From positions 2,480,001-2,544,000 of the forward strand of contig CAWKCD010000001.1 of NCBI GenBank assembly GCA_963848035.1: DNA of 64,000 bases. The letters are read 5' to 3'. The stretch's first letter is position 1, and every line of letters begins with the position of its first letter. The stretch comes from JAVVHH01 sp963848035 (lineage in GTDB: Bacteria > Pseudomonadota > Alphaproteobacteria > Acetobacterales > Acetobacteraceae). The notes under the pieces were generated by a model, which saw only the letters and a list, made by a program, of their open reading frames with translations, did not search any database and was not told where the DNA came from. The translations under genes and the position numbers were made by a program. Of the stretch, positions 8,301 through 16,529 are shown piece by piece.

Positions 8301-9353
8301 GCGTCTCAGCCAGTTCAGAATGACGGCGCCGATGAGGCCGCCCGCGCGCAACGGTTGGGCATCGAGCGGCGCGGATCCCGCGAGGCGGGCCGCGAGATTG
8401 CGGGCGAATTGTCCACCGAGTTCGGCGGCGAGGAGGTCGACGACGCGGCCGCGGGCGAGTTGGGCGAGCGGCCCGCGGAGGGCGTAGTCGATGTCGAGGT
8501 CGAGGATGGAACGGTCGGGCGCTTCGGACTGCACGTGGAAGGCGGCAGTCGCGGTGACGCTGGTGCCGCGGTCGGCGCCGCCGCCGGTGACCGTGCCGGA
8601 TCGATTGGGTTCGTCGTAGGTGACGGTGGCGGCGCCGGTGAAGCGGATGCGGACCGGGCCGATGGCGGTGAGCATGGCGCCGGTGATGCGGTCGCCATCG
8701 ATCTGGTCGATGGCGGCGCCGGGGATGCAGGACGCAAGCAGCGCCTTGTCATGCAGCGCGGTCCAGAGCGCGTCGGCGGAGACCGGGAAGGCGAGGCGCT
8801 GGTGCAGGCCGTCGGTCGGTGTCGACGACGCGGCGATGGTCTCGGTTTGGGCGGCTTCGAAACGAGTGGCGGGGAGGGCGGGGCGAGCGGCGGGGGCGGC
8901 GGCCGGGCTCTCGGCGAGGACGCGTTGGATGGCGCGGACGATGCCGTCATAGCCGGTGCAGCGGCAGAGATTGCCGGCGAGTTCAAGGCGGATGGTGGCG
9001 TCGTCGGCGTCGGGCAAGCGGCTGACGATGTCGCGCGCCGTGATCAGCATTCCGGGTGTGCAATAGCCGCATTGCAGGGCGTGCTCGAGCGCAAAGGCCT
9101 CGCGCAGGCGGATCGCGATCGGGTCGGTTTCGAGGCCTTCGATGGTGCGGATGTCGGCGCCGTCGCAAAGCGCGGGGAACGTGAGGCAGGCGCGCGCGGG
9201 TTCGCCGTCGAGCAGGATGGTGCAGGCGCCGCAGACGCCGTGCTCGCAGCCGAGATGGGTGCCGGTGAGGCGGAGGGATTCGCGGAGGAAGTCGGCGAGG
9301 TGGGTGCGCGGCGGCGTGTCGGGAGTAAGCGGGCGGCCGTTGACGGTGATCAT
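8268..9353 (-). CDS. Molybdenum hydroxylase [2Fe-2S] subunit fused to a CoxG/SRPBCC domain
   Basis: A 361-residue two-domain protein. Residues 1-155 are a xanthine dehydrogenase/CO dehydrogenase small subunit. The plant-type 2Fe-2S cluster ligands are C36, C41, C44 and C56, and a second cluster is formed by CGYC and NLCRCTGYDG. After a linker rich in Ala and Pro, residues about 185-340 form a CoxG-like SRPBCC domain (LAFPVSADALWTALHDKALL, SCIPGA) and end in a hydrophobic, basic tail. The start is ATG 9353, overlapping the FAD subunit stop. Most homologues keep CoxG as a separate gene needed for cofactor or membrane targeting. Fusion ensures one copy per enzyme. Confidence 0.87.
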   Translation of the reverse strand: MITVNGRPLTPDTPPRTHLADFLRESLRLTGTHLGCEHGVCGACTILLDGEPARACLTFPALCDGADIRTIEGLETDPIAIRLREAFALEHALQCGYCTPGMLITARDIVSRLPDADDATIRLELAGNLCRCTGYDGIVRAIQRVLAESPAAAPAARPALPATRFEAAQTETIAASSTPTDGLHQRLAFPVSADALWTALHDKALLASCIPGAAIDQIDGDRITGAMLTAIGPVRIRFTGAATVTYDEPNRSGTVTGGGADRGTSVTATAAFHVQSEAPDRSILDLDIDYALRGPLAQLARGRVVDLLAAELGGQFARNLAARLAGSAPLDAQPLRAGGLIGAVILNWLRRLFRAGNSDRN

Positions 9354-10096
9354 GCGCCGGCCTCGGCAAGGGCGCGGCGTGCCGCGGTGAGGTGGAGGTG
9401 GCGCTCCACGGGGGCGAAGCCGGCGAGGGCGGCCTCGGCGTCGGCGAGGCTTGCGGCAACGATGGGCGCGCCGCCGGACGCGCCGAGGACGATCGTGGTG
9501 ATTTCGGTGCGCAGGCACGCGGTCATCGCGTGGGCGAACTCGCCGGGCTTGCGGCAGAGTTTCTGGTAGCCCCAGCCGAAGCCCGGCGGTGGGCGGGGGA
9601 TGCGGATGGCGCGGAGGATCTCCCCGGGTTGGAGCTGGGTTTTGTAGGGGAGGGTGACGAAGCCGCGGAGCGTGAGTGCGCGCGTCGTGGTCAGCAGAAT
9701 GGCGTCGAGCGCAGTCAGCGTGGTGAGCCAGTCTGCGGCCGGGTCGGCGTGGCAGAGGCTGCCGCCGATGGTGCCGCGGGTGCGGACGGCGCGGTAGGCG
9801 ATCCCGGCGGCGATGCGGGCGAGGATGTTGCCGGGCAGGTCCGGGGTGCGGCCGTCTGCGATCTGCGCGTGGGTGGTGGCGGCGCCGATGGTGATGTGGG
9901 TCGGTGTTTCCTCGACGCCTTGGAGATCGGGGAGCTTGGTCAGCGGCACCAGGCGCGCGGACCGGGCGGCGCGGAAGTTGAGCATGGGGCCGAGGGATTG
10001 GCCGCCGGCGATGGCGCGGGCGGCGTCGTCCTGCAGCAGGGCGCTGGCGGCGGCGAGGTCGCTGGCGGCGGCGATGGTGAAGGCGGCGGCTTTCAT
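9350..10096 (-). CDS. Molybdenum hydroxylase FAD-binding subunit (CoxM/XdhB-like)
   Basis: A 248-residue medium subunit. The FAD pyrophosphate loop AGGQSLGPMLNFR lies near residue 31. The second FAD motif TRGTIGGSLCHADPAAD, near residue 106, is diagnostic of the CoxM/XdhB family. It is slightly shorter than the usual 270-290 residues, mainly in the C-terminal CO_deh_flav_C domain. It would take electrons from the 2Fe-2S subunit and pass them to NAD or a quinone. Four-base overlaps with genes on both sides suggest tight stoichiometry. Confidence 0.9.
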   Translation of the reverse strand: MKAAAFTIAAASDLAAASALLQDDAARAIAGGQSLGPMLNFRAARSARLVPLTKLPDLQGVEETPTHITIGAATTHAQIADGRTPDLPGNILARIAAGIAYRAVRTRGTIGGSLCHADPAADWLTTLTALDAILLTTTRALTLRGFVTLPYKTQLQPGEILRAIRIPRPPPGFGWGYQKLCRKPGEFAHAMTACLRTEITTIVLGASGGAPIVAASLADAEAALAGFAPVERHLHLTAARRALAEAGA

Positions 10097-12441
10097 GCGT
10101 TCAGCACCGCTTCGACGATGCGGTGCGCGGTGATCGGCAGCCGGTCGACGCGGGCGCCGATGCCGTGCAGCGCGTCATTTATTGCGTTGGCCAGCGCGGC
10201 GGGCGGGCCGATCGCGCCGCCTTCGCCGATGCCCTTCTGGCCGAAGCGCGTGTAGGGCGACGGGGTCTCCATATGGTCGATGCGCAGGCGGGGAATTTCG
10301 GTGGCGCCGGGCAGGGCGTAGTCGGCGAGGGTGGCGGCGCCGGGCTGGGCGGCCGCGTCGTAGGGCATCTCCTCGTAGAGGGCGGTGCCGATGCCTTGGG
10401 CGACGCCGCCGATGACTTGGCCATCTACGATCATGGGATTGACCAGCGTGCCGCCGTCTTCGCAGATCGCGTAGTCGAGGATGCGGACGGCGCCGGTTTC
10501 GGTGTCGACGGCGACGGTGACGGCGTGGGCGGCGTAGCTGAAGGTGCCGCTGTCGCGGGCGGTCTTGTAGCCGGCGACGACTTCGAGGCCGCCATCGTCG
10601 GTGTCGGCGGCGAGGTCTTGCGGGCGGCGGTAGAAGGTTCTTGCGATCTCGGCGATCGAGATCGAGGCGTTGCCGGCACGGGCTTCGCCGTGGGCGATGG
10701 TCACAGCCGACGCGTCGACCTGGAGCAGGTGGGCGGCGATCTTGGCGAGGCGGGCGGCGAGCGCGTCGCAGGCGGCGGCGACGGCGCCGCCTGCGGTCAC
10801 CATGCAGCGCGAGCCCCAGGTGCCGGTCGAGTAGGGAGAGAGCGCGGTATCGCCGTGAACGACGCGCATCCGCGCGACGGGGACGCCGAGGATCTCATGG
10901 GCCACCTGGGCCAGGGTGGTCTCGAGGCCTTGGCCGTGGGACTGGATGCCGACGCGCAGTTCGAGCCCGCCATCGGGGGAGAGGCGGGCCATGGCCTGCT
11001 CGTAGCCGGGCACCATGGGGATGCCCCAGCCGGCGTAGACCGAGGTGCCGTGCGCGCCTTGTTCGCAGAAGATGCAGAAGCCGAGGCCGAGGCGTTCCGG
11101 CCCAGTCTGGGCGGCTTGGCGGGCGCGGAAGGCGGGCACGTCGATGGCTGCGACGACCCGGCGCAGCGCTTCAGGGTAATCGCCGCTGTCGAAATGTTTT
11201 GCGGTGATGTTGTCGAACGGCATCTGCTCGGGGCGGACCAGGTTGCGCAGGCGGAGTTCGTGCGGTTCGAGGCCGGCCTCGCGGGCGATGGCGTCGATCA
11301 TCGTTTCCATGGCGTAGGCGACGCCGGCGCGGGCGACGCCGCGATAGGGCACGATGGCGGGCTTGTTAGTGCAGACCGACCAGGTCGTGCAGCGGAAGGC
11401 GGGGAAGTCGTAGGGTCCCGGCAAGATGGAGGCGATCTGGGCGGCTTCCAGGCAGGCAGAGAACGGGTAGATCGAGTAGGCGCCGGCATCGACCGTGGCT
11501 TCGCAGTCCAGCGCGAGCAGGCGTCCGTCGCGGTCGGCATAGGCGGTGAGTTCGTAATGATGCTCGCGGCAATTGGCGTTGCCGGTGAGGCTCTCGCGCC
11601 GGTCCTCGATCCAGCGGACGGGATGGCCGAGCCGCCGCGCGAGCCACCCCGCGACCACCTCCTCCGGCAGCAGGATGCCCTTGTAGCCGAAGCCGCCGCC
11701 GACATCGGGCGCGATGACCCGGATCGCCTCCTCGGGCAGGCCGAGGCAGCCGGCGAGCCCGGTGCGGACGATGTGGGGCATCTGGGTCGAGGTGTGCAGC
11801 ACGAGTTGGCCGAGGCGGTCGTTCCATTCGGCGACCAAGCCGCGGCCCTCGATCGGCGCCATGTGCTGGCGGGCGGTGCGCAGCGTGCGGCGGACGACGA
11901 TCGCGGCGCCGTCGCGGACCGATCTGTCGCCGAGGTCGACGGCGGTCTCGAGGAACACGTTGTCCGCCCACTGCGCATGGACGAGGGGGGCACCCTCGGC
12001 CCGGCCGGCGAGCATGTCGGCCACCGCCGGCAGCTCCTCGAGATCGAGTTCGACCTGGTCGGCCAGATCCTCGGCTTCGGCCCGCGTGGGCGCGACGCAG
12101 ACGGCGATGGCCTCGCCGACATGGCGGACGACGTCGTGCGCGAGGACGGGCTGCGAGGAGGGTTTGAAGCCGGGGAGGGCGGAAATGGCGGTGATCGGTT
12201 CGACGCCCTCGAGGTCGGCGGCGATGTAGACGCCAGCCGGCTTGCGGATGCCGCGGATGCGGGCGTGGCCGAGCGGGGAGCGGACGAAGGCGAGTTCCTG
12301 CGTGCCGGCGGGGCGGATGTCGCCGACATACTCGCCGCGGCCGCGCAGGAAGCGGTCGTCCTCGACCCGGCGGAGCGGCCGGCCGACGCCTTCCGAGCCT
12401 GCGCCGGACGGCGCCGATGTGCGGGGGAACGGTGCGTTCAT
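10093..12441 (-). CDS. Molybdenum hydroxylase large subunit (molybdopterin-binding)
   Basis: A 782-residue large subunit of the xanthine dehydrogenase/aldehyde oxidase family. I start at ATG 12441, whose ATGA overlaps the phosphoribosyltransferase stop. Visible are the N-terminal a/b hammerhead (GRPLRRVEDDRFLRGRGEYV), the moco segment PDVGGGFGYKG and the C-terminal GQKGIGEGGAIG with the catalytic glutamate. At the position that in hydroxylases usually reads YRGAGR, this protein reads PYRGVARAG. It also lacks the CSFR loop of true CO dehydrogenase, so the substrate is unlikely to be CO. It would hydroxylate an aldehyde or N-heterocycle. Confidence 0.9.
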   Translation of the reverse strand: MNAPFPRTSAPSGAGSEGVGRPLRRVEDDRFLRGRGEYVGDIRPAGTQELAFVRSPLGHARIRGIRKPAGVYIAADLEGVEPITAISALPGFKPSSQPVLAHDVVRHVGEAIAVCVAPTRAEAEDLADQVELDLEELPAVADMLAGRAEGAPLVHAQWADNVFLETAVDLGDRSVRDGAAIVVRRTLRTARQHMAPIEGRGLVAEWNDRLGQLVLHTSTQMPHIVRTGLAGCLGLPEEAIRVIAPDVGGGFGYKGILLPEEVVAGWLARRLGHPVRWIEDRRESLTGNANCREHHYELTAYADRDGRLLALDCEATVDAGAYSIYPFSACLEAAQIASILPGPYDFPAFRCTTWSVCTNKPAIVPYRGVARAGVAYAMETMIDAIAREAGLEPHELRLRNLVRPEQMPFDNITAKHFDSGDYPEALRRVVAAIDVPAFRARQAAQTGPERLGLGFCIFCEQGAHGTSVYAGWGIPMVPGYEQAMARLSPDGGLELRVGIQSHGQGLETTLAQVAHEILGVPVARMRVVHGDTALSPYSTGTWGSRCMVTAGGAVAAACDALAARLAKIAAHLLQVDASAVTIAHGEARAGNASISIAEIARTFYRRPQDLAADTDDGGLEVVAGYKTARDSGTFSYAAHAVTVAVDTETGAVRILDYAICEDGGTLVNPMIVDGQVIGGVAQGIGTALYEEMPYDAAAQPGAATLADYALPGATEIPRLRIDHMETPSPYTRFGQKGIGEGGAIGPPAALANAINDALHGIGARVDRLPITAHRIVEAVLNA

Positions 12442-13022
12442 GCGATCGGTGTCCAGGCATTGCCCGTGCGGCGGAAGCGGGGCGTCGTGAAGGCGGCGGC
12501 GACCGGGAGTGTGGCCGGCCAGTGCGCGCGCCACAACTCGCCCTGGATCATCGCCACGGCGAGCGCGACCGGCTCGATCCCGGCGGCGCGCAGCAGCGCC
12601 AGGCCGGCGAGCGCGGAACTGCCGGTGCTGATCACGTCGTCGACCAGCAGGACGCGGCGGCCCTGCAACCGGGGCAGCAGGCGGGGGTCGAGCCAGGCGC
12701 GCCGGGCTGCGTTAGGGCCGGTTGGCGGCGCGGTGATGGAGGCGAGGGGGACGGAGAGCGTGTCGTTGTACCAGCGCTTCCGGGTGGTGGACGGCGCGAC
12801 CCAGTTCGGATGGCCGAGCGCTCGCGCGACGGCCGCGCCGACCGTGTGGCCGAGCGTCGGCATCCCCACCACGATCTCCGGGCGGTGCGGACGGGCGGCG
12901 TCGGCGACCCACGCGGCGAGGGCGTCCAGCACGGCGAACGAGGTCTGGTTGGCGATCAGGCCGGCGACTGCGGTCTCGCCGAAGTCGCGCAGCGGCAGGT
13001 CGAGATAGCTGCCGTCGGGCAT
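12438..13022 (-). CDS. Phosphoribosyltransferase-like protein
   Basis: The protein carries a clear type I PRTase fold: the PRPP loop RRVLLVDDVISTGSSALAG and an upstream EIVVGMPTLGHTVGAAVARA. It would move phosphoribose from PRPP to a base, as in purine or pyrimidine salvage. ATG 13022 gives 194 residues. However, recognisable sequence (FWQHFTDAPGPGPWTDRYP) continues upstream in frame to about 13105, where there is no ATG, GTG or TTG. The native start may be an unusual codon, or a base may be wrong. The stop overlaps the molybdenum-hydroxylase ATG, which supports a shared role in nucleobase metabolism. Confidence 0.8.
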   Translation of the reverse strand: MPDGSYLDLPLRDFGETAVAGLIANQTSFAVLDALAAWVADAARPHRPEIVVGMPTLGHTVGAAVARALGHPNWVAPSTTRKRWYNDTLSVPLASITAPPTGPNAARRAWLDPRLLPRLQGRRVLLVDDVISTGSSALAGLALLRAAGIEPVALAVAMIQGELWRAHWPATLPVAAAFTTPRFRRTGNAWTPIA

Positions 13023-13130
13023 GCGGGCGGGGTAGCGGTCGGTCCAGGGGCCGGGGCCGGGCGCGTCCGTGAAATGCTGCCAGAAGGGGCAGGTTTGGTC
13101 CGGCGGCGACGTTGCTGATATGGACGAGGC

Positions 13131-13607
13131 ATGGTTTCCGACCTCGCGCCGCCCGCCTTCGACCTCGCCGAACGGCCGGGCTTCCTGATCCGACGCCTGC
13201 ATCAGATCCACGTCGCGCTGTTCATGGCCGAGTGCGCCGGGTTCGACGTGACGCCGGTGCAATACAGCATCCTCACCGCGGTGCAGACCAGTCCCGGGCT
13301 CGACCAGGTGCGGTTAGGCGAGGCGGTCGGGGTCGACCGCGCGACGCTGGCGGCGGTGCTGGCGCGGCTGGAGGGGCGGGGGCTGGTCCGGCGCAAGCCG
13401 AGCCGGACCGACAAGCGGCTGCGGCTGGTGATGCCGACGGCCAAGGCGGGCAAATTGCTCGACGCGATGGAGGCGCCGGCCCGGCGGGCGCATGATCGGA
13501 CGCTCGAGGCGCTTTCGAGCAAGGCGCGGGCTACGTTCATCTCGGCGCTGCACGAGTTGGTCGAGGCGGGCAATGGGCATGGCCGGGCGGCGCTGCGCAT
13601 CCGGTGA
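13131..13607 (+). CDS. MarR family transcriptional regulator
   Basis: A 158-residue winged-helix regulator. The recognition region reads TSPGLDQVRLGEAVGVDRAT and the wing GRGLVRRKPSRTDKRLRLV, as expected of MarR dimers that sense phenolic or other small ligands. ATG 13131 follows GGACGAGG. It is divergent from the phosphoribosyltransferase/molybdenum-hydroxylase operon and convergent with the ABC operon ending at 13620. It could therefore regulate either. It is also the nearest candidate for binding the paired palindromes at 17429 and 17805, which is only a guess. Confidence 0.88.
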   Translation: MVSDLAPPAFDLAERPGFLIRRLHQIHVALFMAECAGFDVTPVQYSILTAVQTSPGLDQVRLGEAVGVDRATLAAVLARLEGRGLVRRKPSRTDKRLRLVMPTAKAGKLLDAMEAPARRAHDRTLEALSSKARATFISALHELVEAGNGHGRAALRIR

Positions 13608-13619
13608 TTCGAGCTTGGG

Positions 13620-14402
13620 TCAACGGGCGGCATAACGTTGCAGGAATTGGCGGGCGCGGTCGGTTTCGGGATTGGCGAAGAAGGCTTCGGGCGGCGCCGT
13701 CTCGATGACGCGGCCGTGGTCGAGGAAGACGATGCGGTCGGCGGCGTCGCGGGCGAAATCCATCTCGTGGGTGACGACGAGCATGGTCATCCCGTCGGCA
13801 GCGAGATCGCGCATCACGGCCAGGACCTCGCCGACGAGTTCTGGGTCGAGGGCGGAGGTGGGTTCGTCGAAGAGCAGGAGTTCGGGCTTCATCGCCAGGG
13901 CCCGGGCGATGCCGACGCGCTGTTTCTGGCCGCCGGAGAGTTGGGCGGGGTAGGCGTCGGCCTTGGCGGAGAGGCCCACTTTGGCAAGCAGGGCTTCGGC
14001 TTCGGCGCGGATTTCCGCCGGTGGGCGGCGCTGGACGTGCAGCGGGGCCTCCATGACGTTGCCGAGAACGGTACGATGCGGCCAGAGGGCGAAATGTTGG
14101 AACACCATGCCCATGCGTGTGCGCATCTGGGCGAGTTCGCGGTCGGACATGCGGATGTTGCCGCCGGGTCGCAGGCCGATGCGTTCGTGGCCGAGGTGGA
14201 TCTCGCCGGTATCGGGGATTTCGAGCCAGTTGACGCAACGCAGCAGGGTCGATTTGCCGGAGCCGGAGGGGCCGAGGATGCAGATGGTCTCGCCGCGATG
14301 GACGGTGAGGTCGATGCCGCAGAGGACTTCCTGGCCGCGGAAGGATTTCCGGATGTTGGTGGCGCGGAGGACGGGCGTGGCGAGGTCGGTGATGGCGTTC
14401 AC
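13620..14402 (-). CDS. Amino-acid ABC transporter ATP-binding protein
   Basis: A 260-residue ATPase of the HisP/GlnQ class, with Walker A LGPSGSGKSTLLR, signature LSGGQKQRVGIARAL, Walker B LLLFDEPTSALDPELVGEV and the H-loop VVTHEMDFARD. GTG 14402 overlaps the dioxygenase stop as GTGA. It energises the importer formed by the two permeases and binding protein encoded upstream in the same operon. It might also serve the ATPase-less importer at 5159-7224. The apparent 564-residue open frame joining it to the dioxygenase is an artefact of a frameshift in that gene. Confidence 0.92.
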   Translation of the reverse strand: MNAITDLATPVLRATNIRKSFRGQEVLCGIDLTVHRGETICILGPSGSGKSTLLRCVNWLEIPDTGEIHLGHERIGLRPGGNIRMSDRELAQMRTRMGMVFQHFALWPHRTVLGNVMEAPLHVQRRPPAEIRAEAEALLAKVGLSAKADAYPAQLSGGQKQRVGIARALAMKPELLLFDEPTSALDPELVGEVLAVMRDLAADGMTMLVVTHEMDFARDAADRIVFLDHGRVIETAPPEAFFANPETDRARQFLQRYAAR

Positions 14403-15215
14403 GGAGCGAGGGCGGCCTGTTTGACTTCGCCGTCCTTGTATTGGCCCCAGGCGCGGCGGAGGGCGTCGATAGGCGACGGGATCGCGGTCGAAGCGGGGCA
14501 GCGGGTCGGGGTCCCAGTGGCCGTAACGGTCGGTGCCGCGGACGAGGGTGGCGGAGCGGCGGCCGATCTTGGATTGGACATGGGTGGGGATGAAGAAGAA
14601 CGCGAAGCCGATGCGCCGGTCGGGCGTGCGGTTCGGCTTGCTCCCGTGGGCGAGGCGCTCGTGGTGCAACGAGAACTGGCCGGGCTCGAGCTCGAAGGTG
14701 ATGGCGCCGCTTTCGTCGTCTATGTCGAGTTCCTGGCCGCGAGCGAGCATGTTGTTGGCGGCGTAGGTCTCCTTGTGCGGACGGTCGGGGCCGAGATGGG
14801 TGCCGGGGAGGACTTGCAGCGCGCCGTTCTCGGCATTGCTGGGGGTGAAGGCGACCCAGGCGGTGACCTCCTCGTGGGGGTCGAGGCCGAAATAGGCGCT
14901 GTCCTGGTGCCATGAGACGTAGGTGCCGTCCTGTCCGCCCTTGGCGAAGATGGAGGCGCCGAAGAGGAGGATGTCGGGGCCGATCAGGTCCTCGATCGGG
15001 TCGAGGATTTCTTTTCGCCGGGCGATGTCGACCAGCCAGGGGGCGGCGAGATGGCCCTTGATCTTGAGCGATTTGTTGGCGTTCTCGCCGATCGCGGCTT
15101 CGTAGTCGACGATGCGTTGGGCGCAGAGCGCCGCCTCCGCGGCGTCCATGACGCGGAGGGGCGCGACCCAGCCTTGTTCACGGAATTGGGCGATTTCGGT
15201 TTCGGTCAGAGCCAT
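14399..15215 (-). pseudogene. Phytanoyl-CoA dioxygenase family protein, frameshifted near 14470
   Basis: A 2-oxoglutarate/Fe(II) dioxygenase of about 271 residues starting at ATG 15215 with GGAGG six bases upstream. Iron ligands are visible as WHQDSAYF (H-x-D) and LAHGSKPNRT (distal His and Arg). After FDRDPV the frame breaks. The next frame gives PIDALRRAWGQYKDGEV and stops at 14399, exactly overlapping the ATPase GTG. One extra base near 14470 explains this, so the corrected gene keeps operon coupling. It probably hydroxylates the compound imported by the flanking transporter. Indel error or recent mutation cannot be separated here. Confidence 0.8.
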
Positions 15216-15228
15216 CGGAGCCTCCGGT

Positions 15229-15891
15229 TCAGCGTCGTTGGTCGGCGAAGCGTACGCCCGCGCGAACGCCGGATTCCACGAGCGCGCAGAGCGACCAGTA
15301 GCACAGCACGGCAACGAGGAAGGAGGCGAACGGAACGTAATAATTCGCCTGGATCTCGTTGGCGGCGTAGGTCAGTTCCTGCACCGCGATGATCACCAGG
15401 AAGGCGCTGTCCTTGATGATCTGGATGAGCTGGTTGCCGAGCGTCGGCACGGCTTGCAGCAGGACCGGCGGCAGCACGAGGCGGACGACGAGGCGCCAGC
15501 CGTGGAAGCCGAAGGCGGCGCCGGCTTCGGCGTGTTCGCGCGGCTGGTCGAGCCAGGCGCCGCGGAGGAATTCGGCGACGTAGGCGGCGTTGTAGATCAC
15601 GAGCGCGGTGATCCCGGCGGTGATGTTGTCGAGCCGGATGCCCCAGGACGGGAGGCCGTAATAGATCAGGTAGCAGAACAGCATGAACGGCACGCAGCGC
15701 ATGGTGTCGATCAGCACGGTGAGCCCGGCGGCCACGATCCGCCCGCGGGATAGCAGGCTGGCGGTGAACAGCGCGAGGCCGAGCAGCCCGGCCAGCACCG
15801 CGGCGACCGCCGATATCTCGAACGTGGCCAGCAACCCGGCCAGCATCTGGTCGCGCTGTTCCCAGACGATTGCGAAGCCTTCCCAGTTCAT
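15229..15891 (-). CDS. Amino-acid ABC transporter permease
   Basis: A 220-residue His/Glu/Gln/Arg/opine-type permease starting at ATG 15891 (ATGA overlap with the first permease). It has about five membrane helices and the cytoplasmic EAA loop EHAEAGAAFGFHGWRLVVRL. The segment FLVIIAVQELTYAANEIQA matches the C-terminal half of the family. It lies 13 bases before the dioxygenase gene. It forms the heterodimeric channel with the preceding permease. Confidence 0.9.
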   Translation of the reverse strand: MNWEGFAIVWEQRDQMLAGLLATFEISAVAAVLAGLLGLALFTASLLSRGRIVAAGLTVLIDTMRCVPFMLFCYLIYYGLPSWGIRLDNITAGITALVIYNAAYVAEFLRGAWLDQPREHAEAGAAFGFHGWRLVVRLVLPPVLLQAVPTLGNQLIQIIKDSAFLVIIAVQELTYAANEIQANYYVPFASFLVAVLCYWSLCALVESGVRAGVRFADQRR

Positions 15892-16529
15892 GCGAGCGCC
15901 AGCGCCTGGCGGCGCTCGAAGCGGCGCTGCAGCAGGAGGAGGCTGCCGATGATGGCGGCGTAGATGGCGAGCGCGACGAGGAAGGGCGGGATCGGGCGGT
16001 AGGTCGATGCGCCGATGCGGACGGCGGCGCGGGTGGTCTCGGCCAGGCCGATGACGGCGACGGCCGGGCTGACCTTGATCAGGAGGGTGGTCTCGTTGAC
16101 GAGGGCGGGCAGGGCGCCGCGGATGATCTGGGGCAGGGCGATGCGGCGGAAGGCGCGCCATTGGGTCATGCCGAAGGCGGCGGCGGCGTCGAGCTGGTCG
16201 CGGGGGAAGGCGAGCAGGGCGGCGCGCCAGATCTCGCAGTTGAAGGCGGTGGTCCCGAGGGCGAGGGTGGCGACGGCGGCCCAGTAGCGCGGCAGTTCGA
16301 GGCCCAATCCGGGCAGCGCGAAGTAGATCAGCAAAGCGAGCGTGACCGAGGGGGTGGCGCGGAGCAGGCTGACCACGGCGGCGACGGCCGGGTCGAGGAT
16401 CGGCACGTGCCGCCAGCGGGCGACGGCCAGCAGCAGCCCGGCGGGTGCGCCGATCGCGATCGCGACGAAGGATATCGAGACCGTAACCAGCGCACCCTGT
16501 AGGAGCGCGGCGTATTCAGCGGCGCCCAT
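15888..16529 (-). CDS. Amino-acid ABC transporter permease
   Basis: A 213-residue permease of the same family, starting at ATG 16529, where TGATG joins it to the binding-protein stop. Family segments include LLRATPSVTLALLIYFALPG near residue 60 and the EAA loop QLDAAAAFGMTQWRAFRRIA. The final helix is followed by a short basic tail. Gene order (binding protein, permease, permease, dioxygenase, ATPase) is an importer with a catabolic enzyme inserted before the ATPase. Confidence 0.9.
   Translation of the reverse strand: MGAAEYAALLQGALVTVSISFVAIAIGAPAGLLLAVARWRHVPILDPAVAAVVSLLRATPSVTLALLIYFALPGLGLELPRYWAAVATLALGTTAFNCEIWRAALLAFPRDQLDAAAAFGMTQWRAFRRIALPQIIRGALPALVNETTLLIKVSPAVAVIGLAETTRAAVRIGASTYRPIPPFLVALAIYAAIIGSLLLLQRRFERRQALALA

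Noticed and set aside
10093..12441. Aerobic CO dehydrogenase
   Set aside because: The large subunit lacks the CSFR active-site loop of true CoxL, despite the CoxG domain on the small subunit.
10123..13008. 961-codon open frame on the plus strand, opposite the molybdenum hydroxylase
   Set aside because: It is antisense to a gene with clear family motifs, and its translation is low-complexity Gly/Ala/Asp/Val, as expected of a shadow frame in very GC-rich DNA.
13620..15314. Apparent dioxygenase-ATPase fusion protein
   Set aside because: The join arises from one extra base near 14470; the corrected dioxygenase stops at 14399 with a normal GTGA overlap.
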